Assembly (NCBI GenBank): GCA_964035545.1
Contig: OZ037773.1
Coordinates: 6,464,251-6,528,250 of the forward strand
Length of the DNA: 64,000 nt
From: Bugula neritina
Lineage: Eukaryota; Bryozoa; Gymnolaemata; Cheilostomatida; Bugulidae
Reading direction: 5' to 3'
A model generated the notes under the pieces. The model was not told where the DNA came from. It saw nothing but the letters and a program-made list of their open reading frames with translations, and did no database searches. Within the stretch, counting starts at the first letter, position 1, and every line of letters begins with the position of its first letter. The translations under genes and the position numbers were made by a program. Below, one piece after another: positions 25,845-35,830 of this stretch.

Positions 25845-26153
25845 CTTTATTATATATATATTATATATATATATATAGCTCTCACTTAATGCTCAGCAAT
25901 GACATTCAGTGATTGAGCTCTCTCATCATGGTCACAAACTCAAGCTGCTAGCATTTTGCAAGGCTCGTGACTCCTAGGTGACCCCTAGAGTCACTTGAGC
26001 TCTCTGGCTTGAGTTTACACACCGTTTAAATATGCTTTAGTAGAAACATAAGTTTCTACTATTGCGAAGGTGTGGGCCATGGTAATCTGTTCTGTGCTGA
26101 TGAGGGGACAAACCCCGAAACAGCTGCTGTCCACAGATTGAGGTATATATATG

Positions 26154-26206
<53 letters not shown>

Positions 26207-28904
26207 TTATATATATAACTTACCATATCTACACTGACTTACTACATGTATGTATAATAACTTACCATATATACATCTATAATATGACTTACTATATCTA
26301 TAATGGAGAAAATTCTTTCAGCTGTATAAGAAGATTCTCCCATATACTTTGTCAACCGAGAGCCAAGAAGGGTGAAGATAGAATCCAGAACTGCTTTGAT
26401 ATTCTCCTCAGTGATACAATTATTCCTCTCAACATTGTAGAGTCTTGAGTACCCTAAATCAGTCAAATAGAAAACCCTGTGTTTCAACTTTTACTAGGGC
26501 AGGCAGCTTTTTTTTAAAATTATGATTCGTTCCCTATTTCGCTCTAAGTAAAATTTATACATTAAATTGATATATTTTAAGAGTTTTCAATAATTTTTTT
26601 CAGGTAGACTAGCTCTTGCTCCTTTCTTTTGTATATTCTCTACATTAAAAAGCTACAATATTTGGTCTGTCATAAAAACAGTTCTATAACTCTGCTGCTA
26701 AGTTACTTTTCTAATTCACCTAATTCATACTATTAAACGATTTCTACCGATTTTTCAGCAAATGATGCAAGTTAAATAAACATCAAAATATAAATACACA
26801 AGTTTTTGCTAAATTTTAAAGTAAAACATATAAAATCTTATAAAAAAGAAGTTTTTTTACATTAGGATTGCAGTTGTATATTCAATATAATCATTAACAA
26901 TTTGAAGTTGTTTTTTGTGCTCTTCAACATGCGTCACTTCAAAACTGCTTCTAACCCCAGACGCTCAAGTAAATAATAAACAATTATAATAAATAAATAA
27001 CACAAATCACATTACACAACAATACAACACAACAAAACACACCACACCACAACACACCAAACCATACCACACCACGCCACGCCACGTACCACACGCAAAT
27101 AAACATTAATTATTATGTCATATATTATACCTACCCACATATTTTTAATACTATAAGCTATAAGACAAATGAAAACTTCGAAACTATCATGCAAAAATTG
27201 GGAAGCTTACATGTATTGTGAAAATTCTGTTATACATGAGTTTAATCTACAACAGTAAACACTACGTGAAGCCTTCTAATTACGACTCCTCTTTGTTTAG
27301 TTCAGCTGAGCTCTCACCAAGATATTATTTTGACATTGTGTAGGTTTTTATTATCAAACCCTTAAAATTATGTTTATGAAACAGAATTGTTTTTTATTTA
27401 GACAATAATTTCTTATATTTTTATTGTCAAAGAAGTGACTAATAGCTCGTTTATAAAATATTCTAGAATCAACTTGTTATTCAACTTACACGCTGCCTTC
27501 TGATGCACTGGGCCTTCAGTCAGAATACTAATAGTCTGCATAAAGTCATCAAATGTGATGAACCCTTGTTCATCTGCGTCTATGGCATTGAACAGGTAGT
27601 GGGCGTAGAACTTGGCGTTTCCTTCAGGATACACAATAGATAGCACCTCCTCAATCTTCTACAAACAAATAAGATTTATACATAGTATTGAAAAATAAAT
27701 TCTTTGTACAATTATTTTAAAAACTAGATTCTGAGCTTTGCATTTTATTTTTTCAAATAATAAATTTATATTTTGAGAAAGAATCGCAAGATTACATATC
27801 ATTTTTACTGATAATTATCTCAAATTTAAAAATGGTAGACTTTGTTACTACTATAGCATTTATAACATTACAGGCGTTTTCAATTCAAAGCCCTTTGATG
27901 AATGAAAATATTTTGAAGTTGTCTTCTTTTTAAACATACATTTGACTGGTTCACTGTTATACTTCCATTAGTAGATCTAGCATAAAATTTTGCTGGGTTT
28001 AAAGTTAAGCCAAATTTTTTTTAGCAAAATCATTAGTTGCAGCTTTAAAAATTAAAAATTTAACTTTTTATTAATTATTAAGAACCAGCTTTAATAAAGT
28101 TTTAAAAGATTTGGTCACAAAGTTTTGCTCACTTCGCTCAAAAACTATTACGTTGTGACTTATTAGTTGACTAACTGCCATGGTCACTTTGAGCCTGCAG
28201 TGTCTCTATTAGTTCTGCTACTGGCACAATTGGGCATCATTATCAGCCTTTACCGACTTTCTTTCTAAATCTTTTGATGAAAATAACCAACAAATGTTGT
28301 GCTTTATAAGATATTGTCTTACCTGAGGATACAGCTTCCCATCTATTGCTTTCTTTTCAAACGCTTTACGCCTGAAAAATTGGCATACAAGTAATATAAA
28401 TAAAAAACCTGATTTTCAAGCTGCTAGTATAAATAGAAAGCGCACGACTTACAGAAATTGTAGACAGGCACTATCCAATTAGCGCTTGTCTGTCCTTCAA
28501 GTAGCAATTTAAATGGTCACTTAACTGTTTTACCTTTTAGTTTTGTTAGCAAACTATATATTATACAATGCTTCTTTTTCTATATTTGAAAAGCACCAAC
28601 TGCTTTTTGGATTTGATTCAAGTTTGAATTATGAGCAGTGATCGGCTTACCATTCTTCCTTTTCCTTATCCGAACCTGTGGAGTCAATATAAAAATATAT
28701 TCATATAATACTCGCATGCATGTTATAACAAAAATAAATGAGACTATTATTTGTCTGTTATCAAAAGTTATTGAGCAAAGACGGACATATATGCATGACA
28801 TAAGGAACTTTCTAGTATAAACTAGACTACATCATCATCTACTTACAATACAATGTCCAACGTAACTCTTGGGGCAGGGGTGCTTTCTGGAACAGGTTCC
28901 CCAT
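25458..28904 (-). CDS. NCS-like EF-hand protein, 211 aa
   Basis: Six exons: 28904-28847, 28675-28651, 28371-28323, 27658-27490, 26453-26293 and 25631-25458, 636 nt in frame. It starts MGNLFQKAPLPQELRWTLYC; Gly2 is present, Gln6 is not ideal for myristoylation. The 25-nt exon encodes SDKEKEEW. EF2 is DADEQGFITFDD (Asp at 12), EF3 is NVERNNCITEEN (eroded) and EF4 is DIEKKGYVTVEE (odd Glu and Lys at positions 3 and 5). The end is acidic (TQVDEDSIDDM). Intron 5 is unusual: it carries two (TA)n tracts, several perfect hairpins and a hammerhead ribozyme on the opposite strand. This is the intact counterpart of the decayed gene at 12.5-13.6 kb. Confidence 0.88.
25758..25880. repeat. (TA)n tract
   Basis: Long AT dinucleotide run with a few interruptions, in intron 5 of the 211-aa gene. 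It is the left neighbour of the hairpin and ribozyme segment. Confidence 0.95.
25938..26062. other. Hairpin-rich segment next to the hammerhead
   Basis: Three nested or serial inverted repeats are visible. ACTCAAGC near 25938 pairs with GCTTGAGT near 26006. Inside it, 25967-25994 folds as GTGACTCCTAGG/CCTAGAGTCAC with one bulged base and a 5-nt loop. 26038-26047 (TAGTAGAAAC) is perfectly complementary to 26052-26061 across an ATAA loop. Such density of hairpins beside a ribozyme suggests the left part of a small ribozyme-bearing mobile element. Confidence 0.65.
26081..26140 (+). ncRNA. Hammerhead self-cleaving ribozyme, type I
   Basis: All conserved core parts occur in order. Stem I 5' strand is TCTGTG (26091-26096) and the core is CTGATGA (26097-26103). 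Stem II is GGGG/CCCC (26104-26107 with 26113-26116) around loop ACAAA, followed by GAAA (26117-26120). Stem III is ACAG/CTGT (26120-26123 with 26127-26130) with a 3-nt loop. The cleavage triplet GTC ends at 26131, and the stem I 3' strand CACAGA (26132-26137) is complementary to TCTGTG. Predicted cleavage is between 26131 and 26132. A very short stem III is known from hammerheads of animal retrozymes and Penelope-like elements, where dimeric forms are the active ones. It is antisense to the host gene. Confidence 0.88.
26143..26215. repeat. (TA)n tract
   Basis: AT dinucleotide run starting directly after the hammerhead, so the hairpin and ribozyme segment sits between two TA microsatellites. 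Confidence 0.95.
26998..27092. repeat. ACACC-rich low-complexity tract
   Basis: A run of short ACAAC / ACACC / CCACG variants with almost no G or T, in intron 4 of the 211-aa gene. It is strand-asymmetric simple sequence with no gene in it. Confidence 0.85.
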
Positions 28905-30754
28905 GTTTTAGAAACTCCTGACCAAAAACTTCACAAAAAAATATAAGTCAAGCTTGTAGTTTTATAGCTTTGAAGCTGTTTGCAATTCAAATAGAAAATC
29001 TTTCAAAGGTATGGTACTGCTAGGGAAGAGCGCTTTCCTGAATGGGGGATACTATATTATGTTTTAATCATTCATGCTTAAAGCTTTTTTAAAAGTCCCA
29101 TCAAGCTGGCTTTAACATAAGGAAAAATCAAGCTTTTTGTAACAAAAGCATTTTAAAAGCAAAAATTGTTAAACCAGGTCAAAAAACTGTAAGGAATGTA
29201 TTTAACGGTGAAATTTGATGCCTAGTTTTGTGTAACATGAAGTAAAATATTCTAAGGATGGAAAATTTGCTGTCATGTACTATGAGAGTAAGGCCAAGTT
29301 CAAGGACACTGCACTGTGGTCATACAGCTGTAGCCTTAATAATATAATATTGTTAAGATTTTATTTTACTTGTCATCACATGTGTTATGTGCTGTCATGA
29401 GCCATTACAATGTTACATACAATGTAATATTTTGACAATAAAGAATTCTGGAGTCATAAAACTTTTGTGTTTACCTCCTAGGGCATACTCACAGGAGGTT
29501 TTTATCGATAATTTAGCTGCATTGTGCTGACTGGTATATGTGAGAGCAACTTTTTACCTTCATCTATTATTGTATAGTAAAATTGCTTTTATGAAACTGT
29601 GTTGTCATTAAGTTTCATGAGCAATCATTTCATTTTTTATCTTTTTATTCACAATTGAGCACGGTAATAGTGAAACACTAAACGAACGGTCTAAAAGAAT
29701 GAAATTTGGTCAAATCCAGCACCTTGCAAAACAACGCAATGCCAAGCAATGCAAATAACAAATTGCAAAACTTTTAGCAGTATATATTCATGAATAGCTG
29801 ATCTAAAATTGCATGACTTGGTAATTTTTAGTTTATATTTTGCTTTCTACAAATGACGTCAAAAGTGCAATCAGAATTTATTTTAAGTAACTTATACTCT
29901 ATCAAAACTTCTGGTAATCAAACTGCGAAAACAACCAAAACATGTATTTCATTCAATAAACTAAAAGTCTGGGAAAGCATTTGACATAATTTAGATAACT
30001 TGAGTTTAAAATTATACTATGCATAATATTTAATTGTTTGATCATAAATGTTCTAATTTTTTAATTAATATATAATATTTGCTTCCTATAAATTAAAATC
30101 TAAAGTCAAATATCAGAACCTTATCAATAGACATTAGCATCTATAATTTTGTACTTACATTGAGTCATCTACTAATCTATTCAGTCTTGCTTTAAAAATA
30201 TATAGTTTTAATCTAAAACTACCTATCCCATAAACTTATTATATATTCTATGAATTAGCAACTTTTGTTAAAGAAAAAAACTTGTTTTTAGTAGATTTGC
30301 ATCTATTGAGGGATTTATGAGCGCCGAATAGGTGAACGAAATTTATGAAATTATGAAATTTCAATGAAAATTTAAAGTAATACTTTTTTTTAACAGTTAT
30401 AGCCACCTAAATGGTAGAAAATATTTTTGCCCCTAAGCTATATTATATACTGATTATGATAAAGATTCAAGCTTACTGAAAACCGTATGAGATTGTTTTA
30501 GTAATTCTCAGGGTCTTGAAATATTAGATAAAAACAAAATTTATAAATTTTGGCCAAAGAGATTATTAAAATTATTCATAAGCTGAAACTAGCAACTACA
30601 AATTAACAATGACTAAGCTTTATATCAGTTGCAAGCCAACAAAAGCTTTAAGCACAATTTAAGTGAACTTTAAGAGTAAATAGTAAGCACTGCTTTAAAC
30701 AAGTAGTAAGCGCCGTTTTAAACGAAATTTTCATTTGCTGAGCTTATTTAAAAA
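28905..30754. other. Intergenic with relic of a lost gene
   Basis: The start matches the divergent promoter interval of the first block (13561-13901). A relic first exon and 3' end follow (listed separately), then AT-rich sequence up to the 276-aa gene. No intact gene was seen. Confidence 0.5.
29258..29580 (+). pseudogene. Relic of the 218-aa NCS-like gene (first exon joined to 3' flank)
   Basis: 29258-29330 aligns with exon 1 of the 218-aa gene (13902-13974), including AGAGTAAGGCCAAGTTCAAG. The second codon is now Glu instead of Gly, and the GTAAGT donor reads GTAGCC. About 100 bp later the TTTTGACAATAAAG poly(A) region found at 17600 in the intact locus appears. Roughly 3.5 kb holding exons 2-6 is gone, which suggests an internal deletion. 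Confidence 0.8.
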
Positions 30755-33700
30755 ATGGGCAACATAACTGGCAGAAGACAGAGACTGAGAAGCAGTAAGT
30801 GCTACTTCAATAGACTCTCTGACTTATTTTATAAACACTCAATTTAGATGTTTTGAAAAATACATCAGAGTGTCATAAATTTAAGATTATATGAAATAAA
30901 GTAATGTACTTGAAAGAAGTTGCACAACTGCTTTCTAGAAGCATGCATTTTGCAACTGAACTCGCACAATTTTATATAAGTTATAATGGTGGGTTATTGA
31001 GCTGGTACACTTTGCTGATTGGCTGAGATTTACATGGTCTATTTGGCTATACAAATAATACGTTTAAAGTAATTTTAATAAATATAGATCTCATAACTGA
31101 AAAGTTATATATTCAGAATTAAAAGACATTCATAATTTTGAAATCTCACATTAATACATAACGCATGTATAAGTTTTTTGCACTATTTGATGTAGATTCA
31201 GGTAGTTCTAATGATTCTACATCTCCTCGAGCCATCGAACTCGGAACTGGCTCCAGTGAAACTTTCCTTTTACCTGAAAATGTGGAAAGAGATGAGAGGG
31301 AAGGAGCTTCAGAATCTAATCCTAGTGCTAGTTTAGTTTGGCGTAGACACTCTGGGCAAGCAGCAAGTGGTAGAGAAGAAGCAGCTGCAGTAGATTCTAG
31401 TGCGTGGAGAATGATGAGTAAGTTTTTTAATGCTCTACAATTTATTTGATTTACAGTGTGAGTACACACTAGATACACACTGATCTCATACTGAGTACAC
31501 AATGAGTGCACTTTGAGTACATACTGAGTACACATTGAGTACACTCTGAGTACATACTGAGTACACATTGAGTACACACTGAGTACATGATTAATTTGCA
31601 CTGAGTACACACTGAGTACGCACTGAGTACGCACTGAGTACGCACTGAGTACGCACTGAGTACGCACTGAGTACGCACTGAGTACGCACTGAGTACACAC
31701 TGAGTACACACTGAGTACACACTGAGTACACTCTAGAGTCTAGATTCACAGACTGCAGAATATGCACAAATTTGATATGCGTACAGTTTATACTCAACTC
31801 TAGTTAAACATATTCTGGAATATTTGAATTTTGACAAAAACAAGCCTAACTTCAGGGGTAGGTGCAGTAATGAAAAAATTGAGTAAAGCCTGTGTTCTAG
31901 ATTAGAAATGTAGCAAAAAAATTATGTTCTCATAAAACTTTTGACCCCCACCACAGACCAAAATCTAATAAGAAAATTGAAGAACTTAGGTTATCTCAAT
32001 TTCTTCACTCCAGTTATTTATTTAGCAAGCAGAATGCATTTGATATTCTTTTATTTTGCAGCTTCTCAAGAATGGAGAAGTTGTAAGTATTTTAACAGCA
32101 AATAACGTTGCCTAAAGCTATTTATGTACGAGATTTTTTATTAGTAAAAACCATAAATATTCACAACCTTTCTAGAAGCAGTCAACAATTGCAGTTGACA
32201 TAACGGCACATCAGTTGTATGTACTATTTTAAAATTTTTCTTTAGGTTTTCTAATTTTGATTACTACACGAATCACAGAGGAAAGTTGAAAAAAACTGTA
32301 AGTAATCATTATTCATTTACCTACTTTAGTTTTTGAATTTTTTATTTAAATAAAATGTACAAATTTCCAGTTAATTAAGGTCATTTATTGTTTATTTGAT
32401 ATTTACTAGCTTTATTTTTCTAATTAATTAACCATGTTTACTAAAATGATTTGTAATGTAGATACTGTACAGTCTCTTAAGAATGCTTGTTTTAAAACCT
32501 ATTACAGCAACAATATGAATCATTTATCCACAGCTGAAAAATTCTATGCCTCAGTTCTATTATGTAAATTAAAAATGTCTCATCTCATGATCTTGCGTTC
32601 AAAAACAATTATATCTCGCAAAATACATTAACTGAGTAAACCTCAAAATGTTGATAACTTTTTTGTGTGTTACTTTCCTGATATTATTTTTTTCTTTTTA
32701 AATTACCTGCATAAAATTATTCTTTGAAATTTTTCAAAGTGTTTTAAGATGTGCAAATAAAGTGTGTAGACTGCTAATTTTAGAAGATTGCTCAAATTTA
32801 CTGGACATTTTACAAGGAAGGCAACCCTGAAAAATGTTCTAAGTATCTTCATAAGATGCTGGATATTGACAACAAAGGCTATGTGAACTTTAACAATTAT
32901 ATAGAGTGCATGGTAACAATGAAGCACGGTACATTTTCCGAAAAAAGCCGCTGTAAGTAAAGCAATTAGTTATACATTTTTATGGTAAACTTGACTTTAG
33001 CGCATTAATACTAATAATAAATTTGTACTTCTGTTTACAGAATATAGACGATTGTTTACATCAAGCTGCTTTTGAAACTTATCAATTGCTTCATTGAAAT
33101 TTGGAACTTGTTCAGTTCACATGAAGATCATTAAAAATAATTGATTTTACCTTAATTACTAAAACAGTTATGCATCGTTTTTAATTGGCAATAATTTTAA
33201 ATTTGAGCATAAAATGCAAAAGGAAAGCTTTTAGTGTAGTAAAAAATTTGAATTATATGTTTTGGCAATTTTGCATGTTCAGGGCTTGTTTCGAAAATAT
33301 ATAGGAAAGTTGGGATAAAAAGTGGATGGAAATATATGATGATTTTTTTCAATTTAGCACAATATGCTTATTTTTGTACATCAATCATTCATCCAATCAA
33401 AATCTATGCTTTTATGAATTTACTTCAACTGCACAGTTGGTTTTACTGCATATAGTTGTAACTGTTTGTTTATTAACCTTGCAATAACCTAAATCTCAAC
33501 GCCAGTAAAAACTAGCTGTGGAGGCACCACTGGCAAATCTGCAATCTATTTGTTCATTAGACATGCTTTGAATTTCAGTAAGATTCTCACTGTATGACGT
33601 GGATGGAGACGGTAAAATATCAAGACATGACATGCAGAAGTTTCTCAAATCTCTCTACAAGCTAATTGGTCCAGAATTATCTGAAGGCCTCGAGACACCT

Positions 33701-34433
33701 GCTTCAAAAGCGGAAAGGATGTTTTCAAACTGGAAGCCTGTGAGACATTAAATATTGCCTTCTGTCAAAATAAAATACTTTGAAATTCGCAGGAATGACT
33801 GCTGTTTTTAAGACTACCTTTATTTTGCACATTTGCTTAATCTACAAAACAGGAACTTATTTGAGTTAATTCAAGTTTCTAGAAGAGAAACTGCAGTATT
33901 TTAATTAAAAGATTTGTAAAAGGCAAATTTTTTTCAGCGCAGTTACATTGGAATAACAATAATCATATACATTTAGGAGTTTTTGTGTAGCATAACCTTT
34001 AACCTTTGCAACTAAACTATTACTGATAGTTGCTTGCAAACTGGTTTTATGTAAAATATATCTCAAACTCTAAACATTAAAGCTATAGCTAACCTCTACA
34101 CCTGTAACAAATATTTTATTTATAAGTTACTTCTCTTCAATAAATGTGCTAAAAATAAATTTAAAATTCTATCAGTTAGCATAGTTATCCTTATTATATC
34201 TTTCAAAAGTTTTACCAAAATAAGTTTAATTTATGATGTTTTGACTATGTGCTGTCTTGTTTTAGATGGGAACTTCATTTCTATATCTGGAAGACTTTAC
34301 CTTTGCATCTGTATCCACTTGGCATAATGAGCTAGCGACAGCATTTGTTGACCATCTTCTTGATATCATGTTAAAATTTTTTTGTAATAGATTTGATGGA
34401 ATTCTTGAAAATGATGTCAGGCAATTGAATTAA
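30755..34433 (+). CDS. NCS-like EF-hand protein with one acidic N-terminal repeat, 276 aa
   Basis: Seven exons: 30755-30794, 31202-31417, 32062-32086, 32246-32297, 32784-32952, 33579-33739 and 34266-34433, 831 nt in frame. It starts MGNITGRRQR (Gly at 6 suits myristoylation). Residues 14-85 are a single copy of the acidic repeat present three times in the 418-aa paralog (VWRRHSGQAASGREEAAA at its end). EF2 is DIDNKGYVNFNN, EF3 DVDGDGKISRHD, and EF4 is lost (PMGTSFLYLEDF). The 25-nt exon only keeps the frame if the donor is GTATTT at 32087. The GTAAGT four bases upstream, used in the paralog, would shift the frame into a stop. Apart from that all exons are open and aligned with the 418-aa paralog. 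Confidence 0.83.
31457..31735. repeat. 11-bp minisatellite (GAGTACGCACT / GAGTACACACT), intron 2
   Basis: About 25 units, with eight near-identical GAGTACGCACT copies in the middle. It sits directly after the repeat exon, the same place as the arrays in the 418-aa paralog, so it predates the block duplication. Confidence 0.92.
31857..32020. mobile_element. MITE-like element, copy 2
   Basis: Opposite orientation to copy 1, in intron 2 of the 276-aa gene. It starts GGTAGGTGCAGTAATGAAAA and ends CAATTTCTTCACTCCAGTT. The interior TTCTAGATTAGAAATGTAGC is shared with the other copies. Confidence 0.72.
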
Positions 34434-35830
34434 TAAATCGTTTGAGCTGCAGAGCTAAATGCATACCTGTAATGGAATGACAACTACAATACTGTTTATC
34501 AATATACATTTTTTGCTTATTAATTTTCTTTGAAATTTCAAATATAATTAATGCAAATCATTTTGCTACTTGTGTGCAATCATTTCTCATTGATCTGGCT
34601 AAGAATTTATTTTTCACTCAAGTATTCAATAAGCAAATAAAACATTTTTACTATTATAGATGTTATTTAAAATTGTTTGCTAGTATATTTTAGAATACTC
34701 TGTGTATCATGGTAGGACGCAAAACGTTTTGGAATTAGACTGTTTCAAATGTGCAATTTCTAATTTTTAAAAATTGTTTCATGGCAAGAAATTAAGCAAT
34801 AATTTGAACTATAAAACAATACTAAAAAAAATTTTCCCAGACTCAAAAATGTTAAATTTAAAGCAATTTTAATGAATTGATTTACAAATAATAATCTCAA
34901 ACAAATATAGAAAAAAAAGACTTCTTATATAGCAACTTCTTTATAAATTATGTTTTCTTAAGCTACAAGACTTTAAAAGTTTATTTGTGTTTTAACATTT
35001 TAATCAAATACTTTAGTTGTGAATTGAAGAATAAAGTTTATTCCCATGATTTTTATTTACATGATGAGCTATATATATGGTGAAAAAGTCATTGTGCTAT
35101 AAAGGTTTTGAACCCTTATACAGTACCAGCAACTGCTTTAAAGGGTAGAATGAGCTTTAATGTACTATACTAAACCAAGTCTACCCTCCCCAAATATGAA
35201 GGCTTTATAGTAAAGTTTTACAAACTCACTCTGCAAATGAAACAGGACTGTACACTTCAAACTTTACTGCATATTGGTACTGTAAAAGTACTAGAGTGCA
35301 AACCTTACAAGCAGCATGTTTTCCGCATCATAAATTTTATTTTGTTATACCAACTTAAAGAAATCTGTGAAGGAGCAGCCATGGTCTAGGGGTTAGAGCA
35401 TTTGCTTAGTATAAACGCGAAGTCATGGGTCTAAACCCCAACAAAGGCCATTGGTGATGTTAGGAAGAGCATCCAGTCATAATTGCTCCTGTGTCTCATA
35501 TAAATAAGTCTTTAGCCTGATTTAACAAAAGACATTTTCACCAAAGGTTTCTCGAAAAGAAATGGTGACGATAAGCTTGCGTGAGTTGGGTGAGTTTGTC
35601 TTAAAGAAACATGTAGGCTTTAAACTGTGTAATTAGCTCGTGAAGCATTTGGAATAAATCATTAACAATACGTTTCTCTCCCACAGCCAAAGAGAACTCT
35701 AGGTTTGAGCTATTGCTAAGCATTACTCCTAAAGCAAAAAAGCTAAAAGCTAATAATTTTTCTAGAAGAGTACATAATATTTTCATGTCAGAGTTGATTT
35801 GGTTGATAATCAGGTCACTTTTATTGAAAG
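34434..35830. other. Intergenic with one SINE
   Basis: Duplicated flank (35070-35160 matches 24040-24130) and a SINE copy. A 61-codon open frame on the minus strand at 35601-35786 has no splice context or recognisable similarity and is not called. Confidence 0.5.
35371..35590 (+). mobile_element. tRNA-derived SINE, near full length
   Basis: A box TGGTCTAGGGG is intact, and the B box is mutated at one position (GGTCTAAACCC). The central block (CATTGGTGATGTTAGGAAGA) and the end GATAAGCTTGCGTGAG match the other copies. Confidence 0.87.

Noticed and set aside
25649-26448. Open frames of repeated Tyr-Ile
   Set aside because: They are read-through of (TA)n tracts with no coding meaning.
31146-31797. 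Long minus-strand open frames rich in VLSAYSVRTQC
   Set aside because: They are translations of the 11-bp minisatellite. A unit of 11 with few stops stays open in several frames.
35601-35786. 61-codon minus-strand open frame starting MKILCTLLEK
   Set aside because: It looks like a signal peptide start, but has no downstream exon, no similarity to the vWA genes beyond the first residues, and sits close upstream of a plus-strand start codon.
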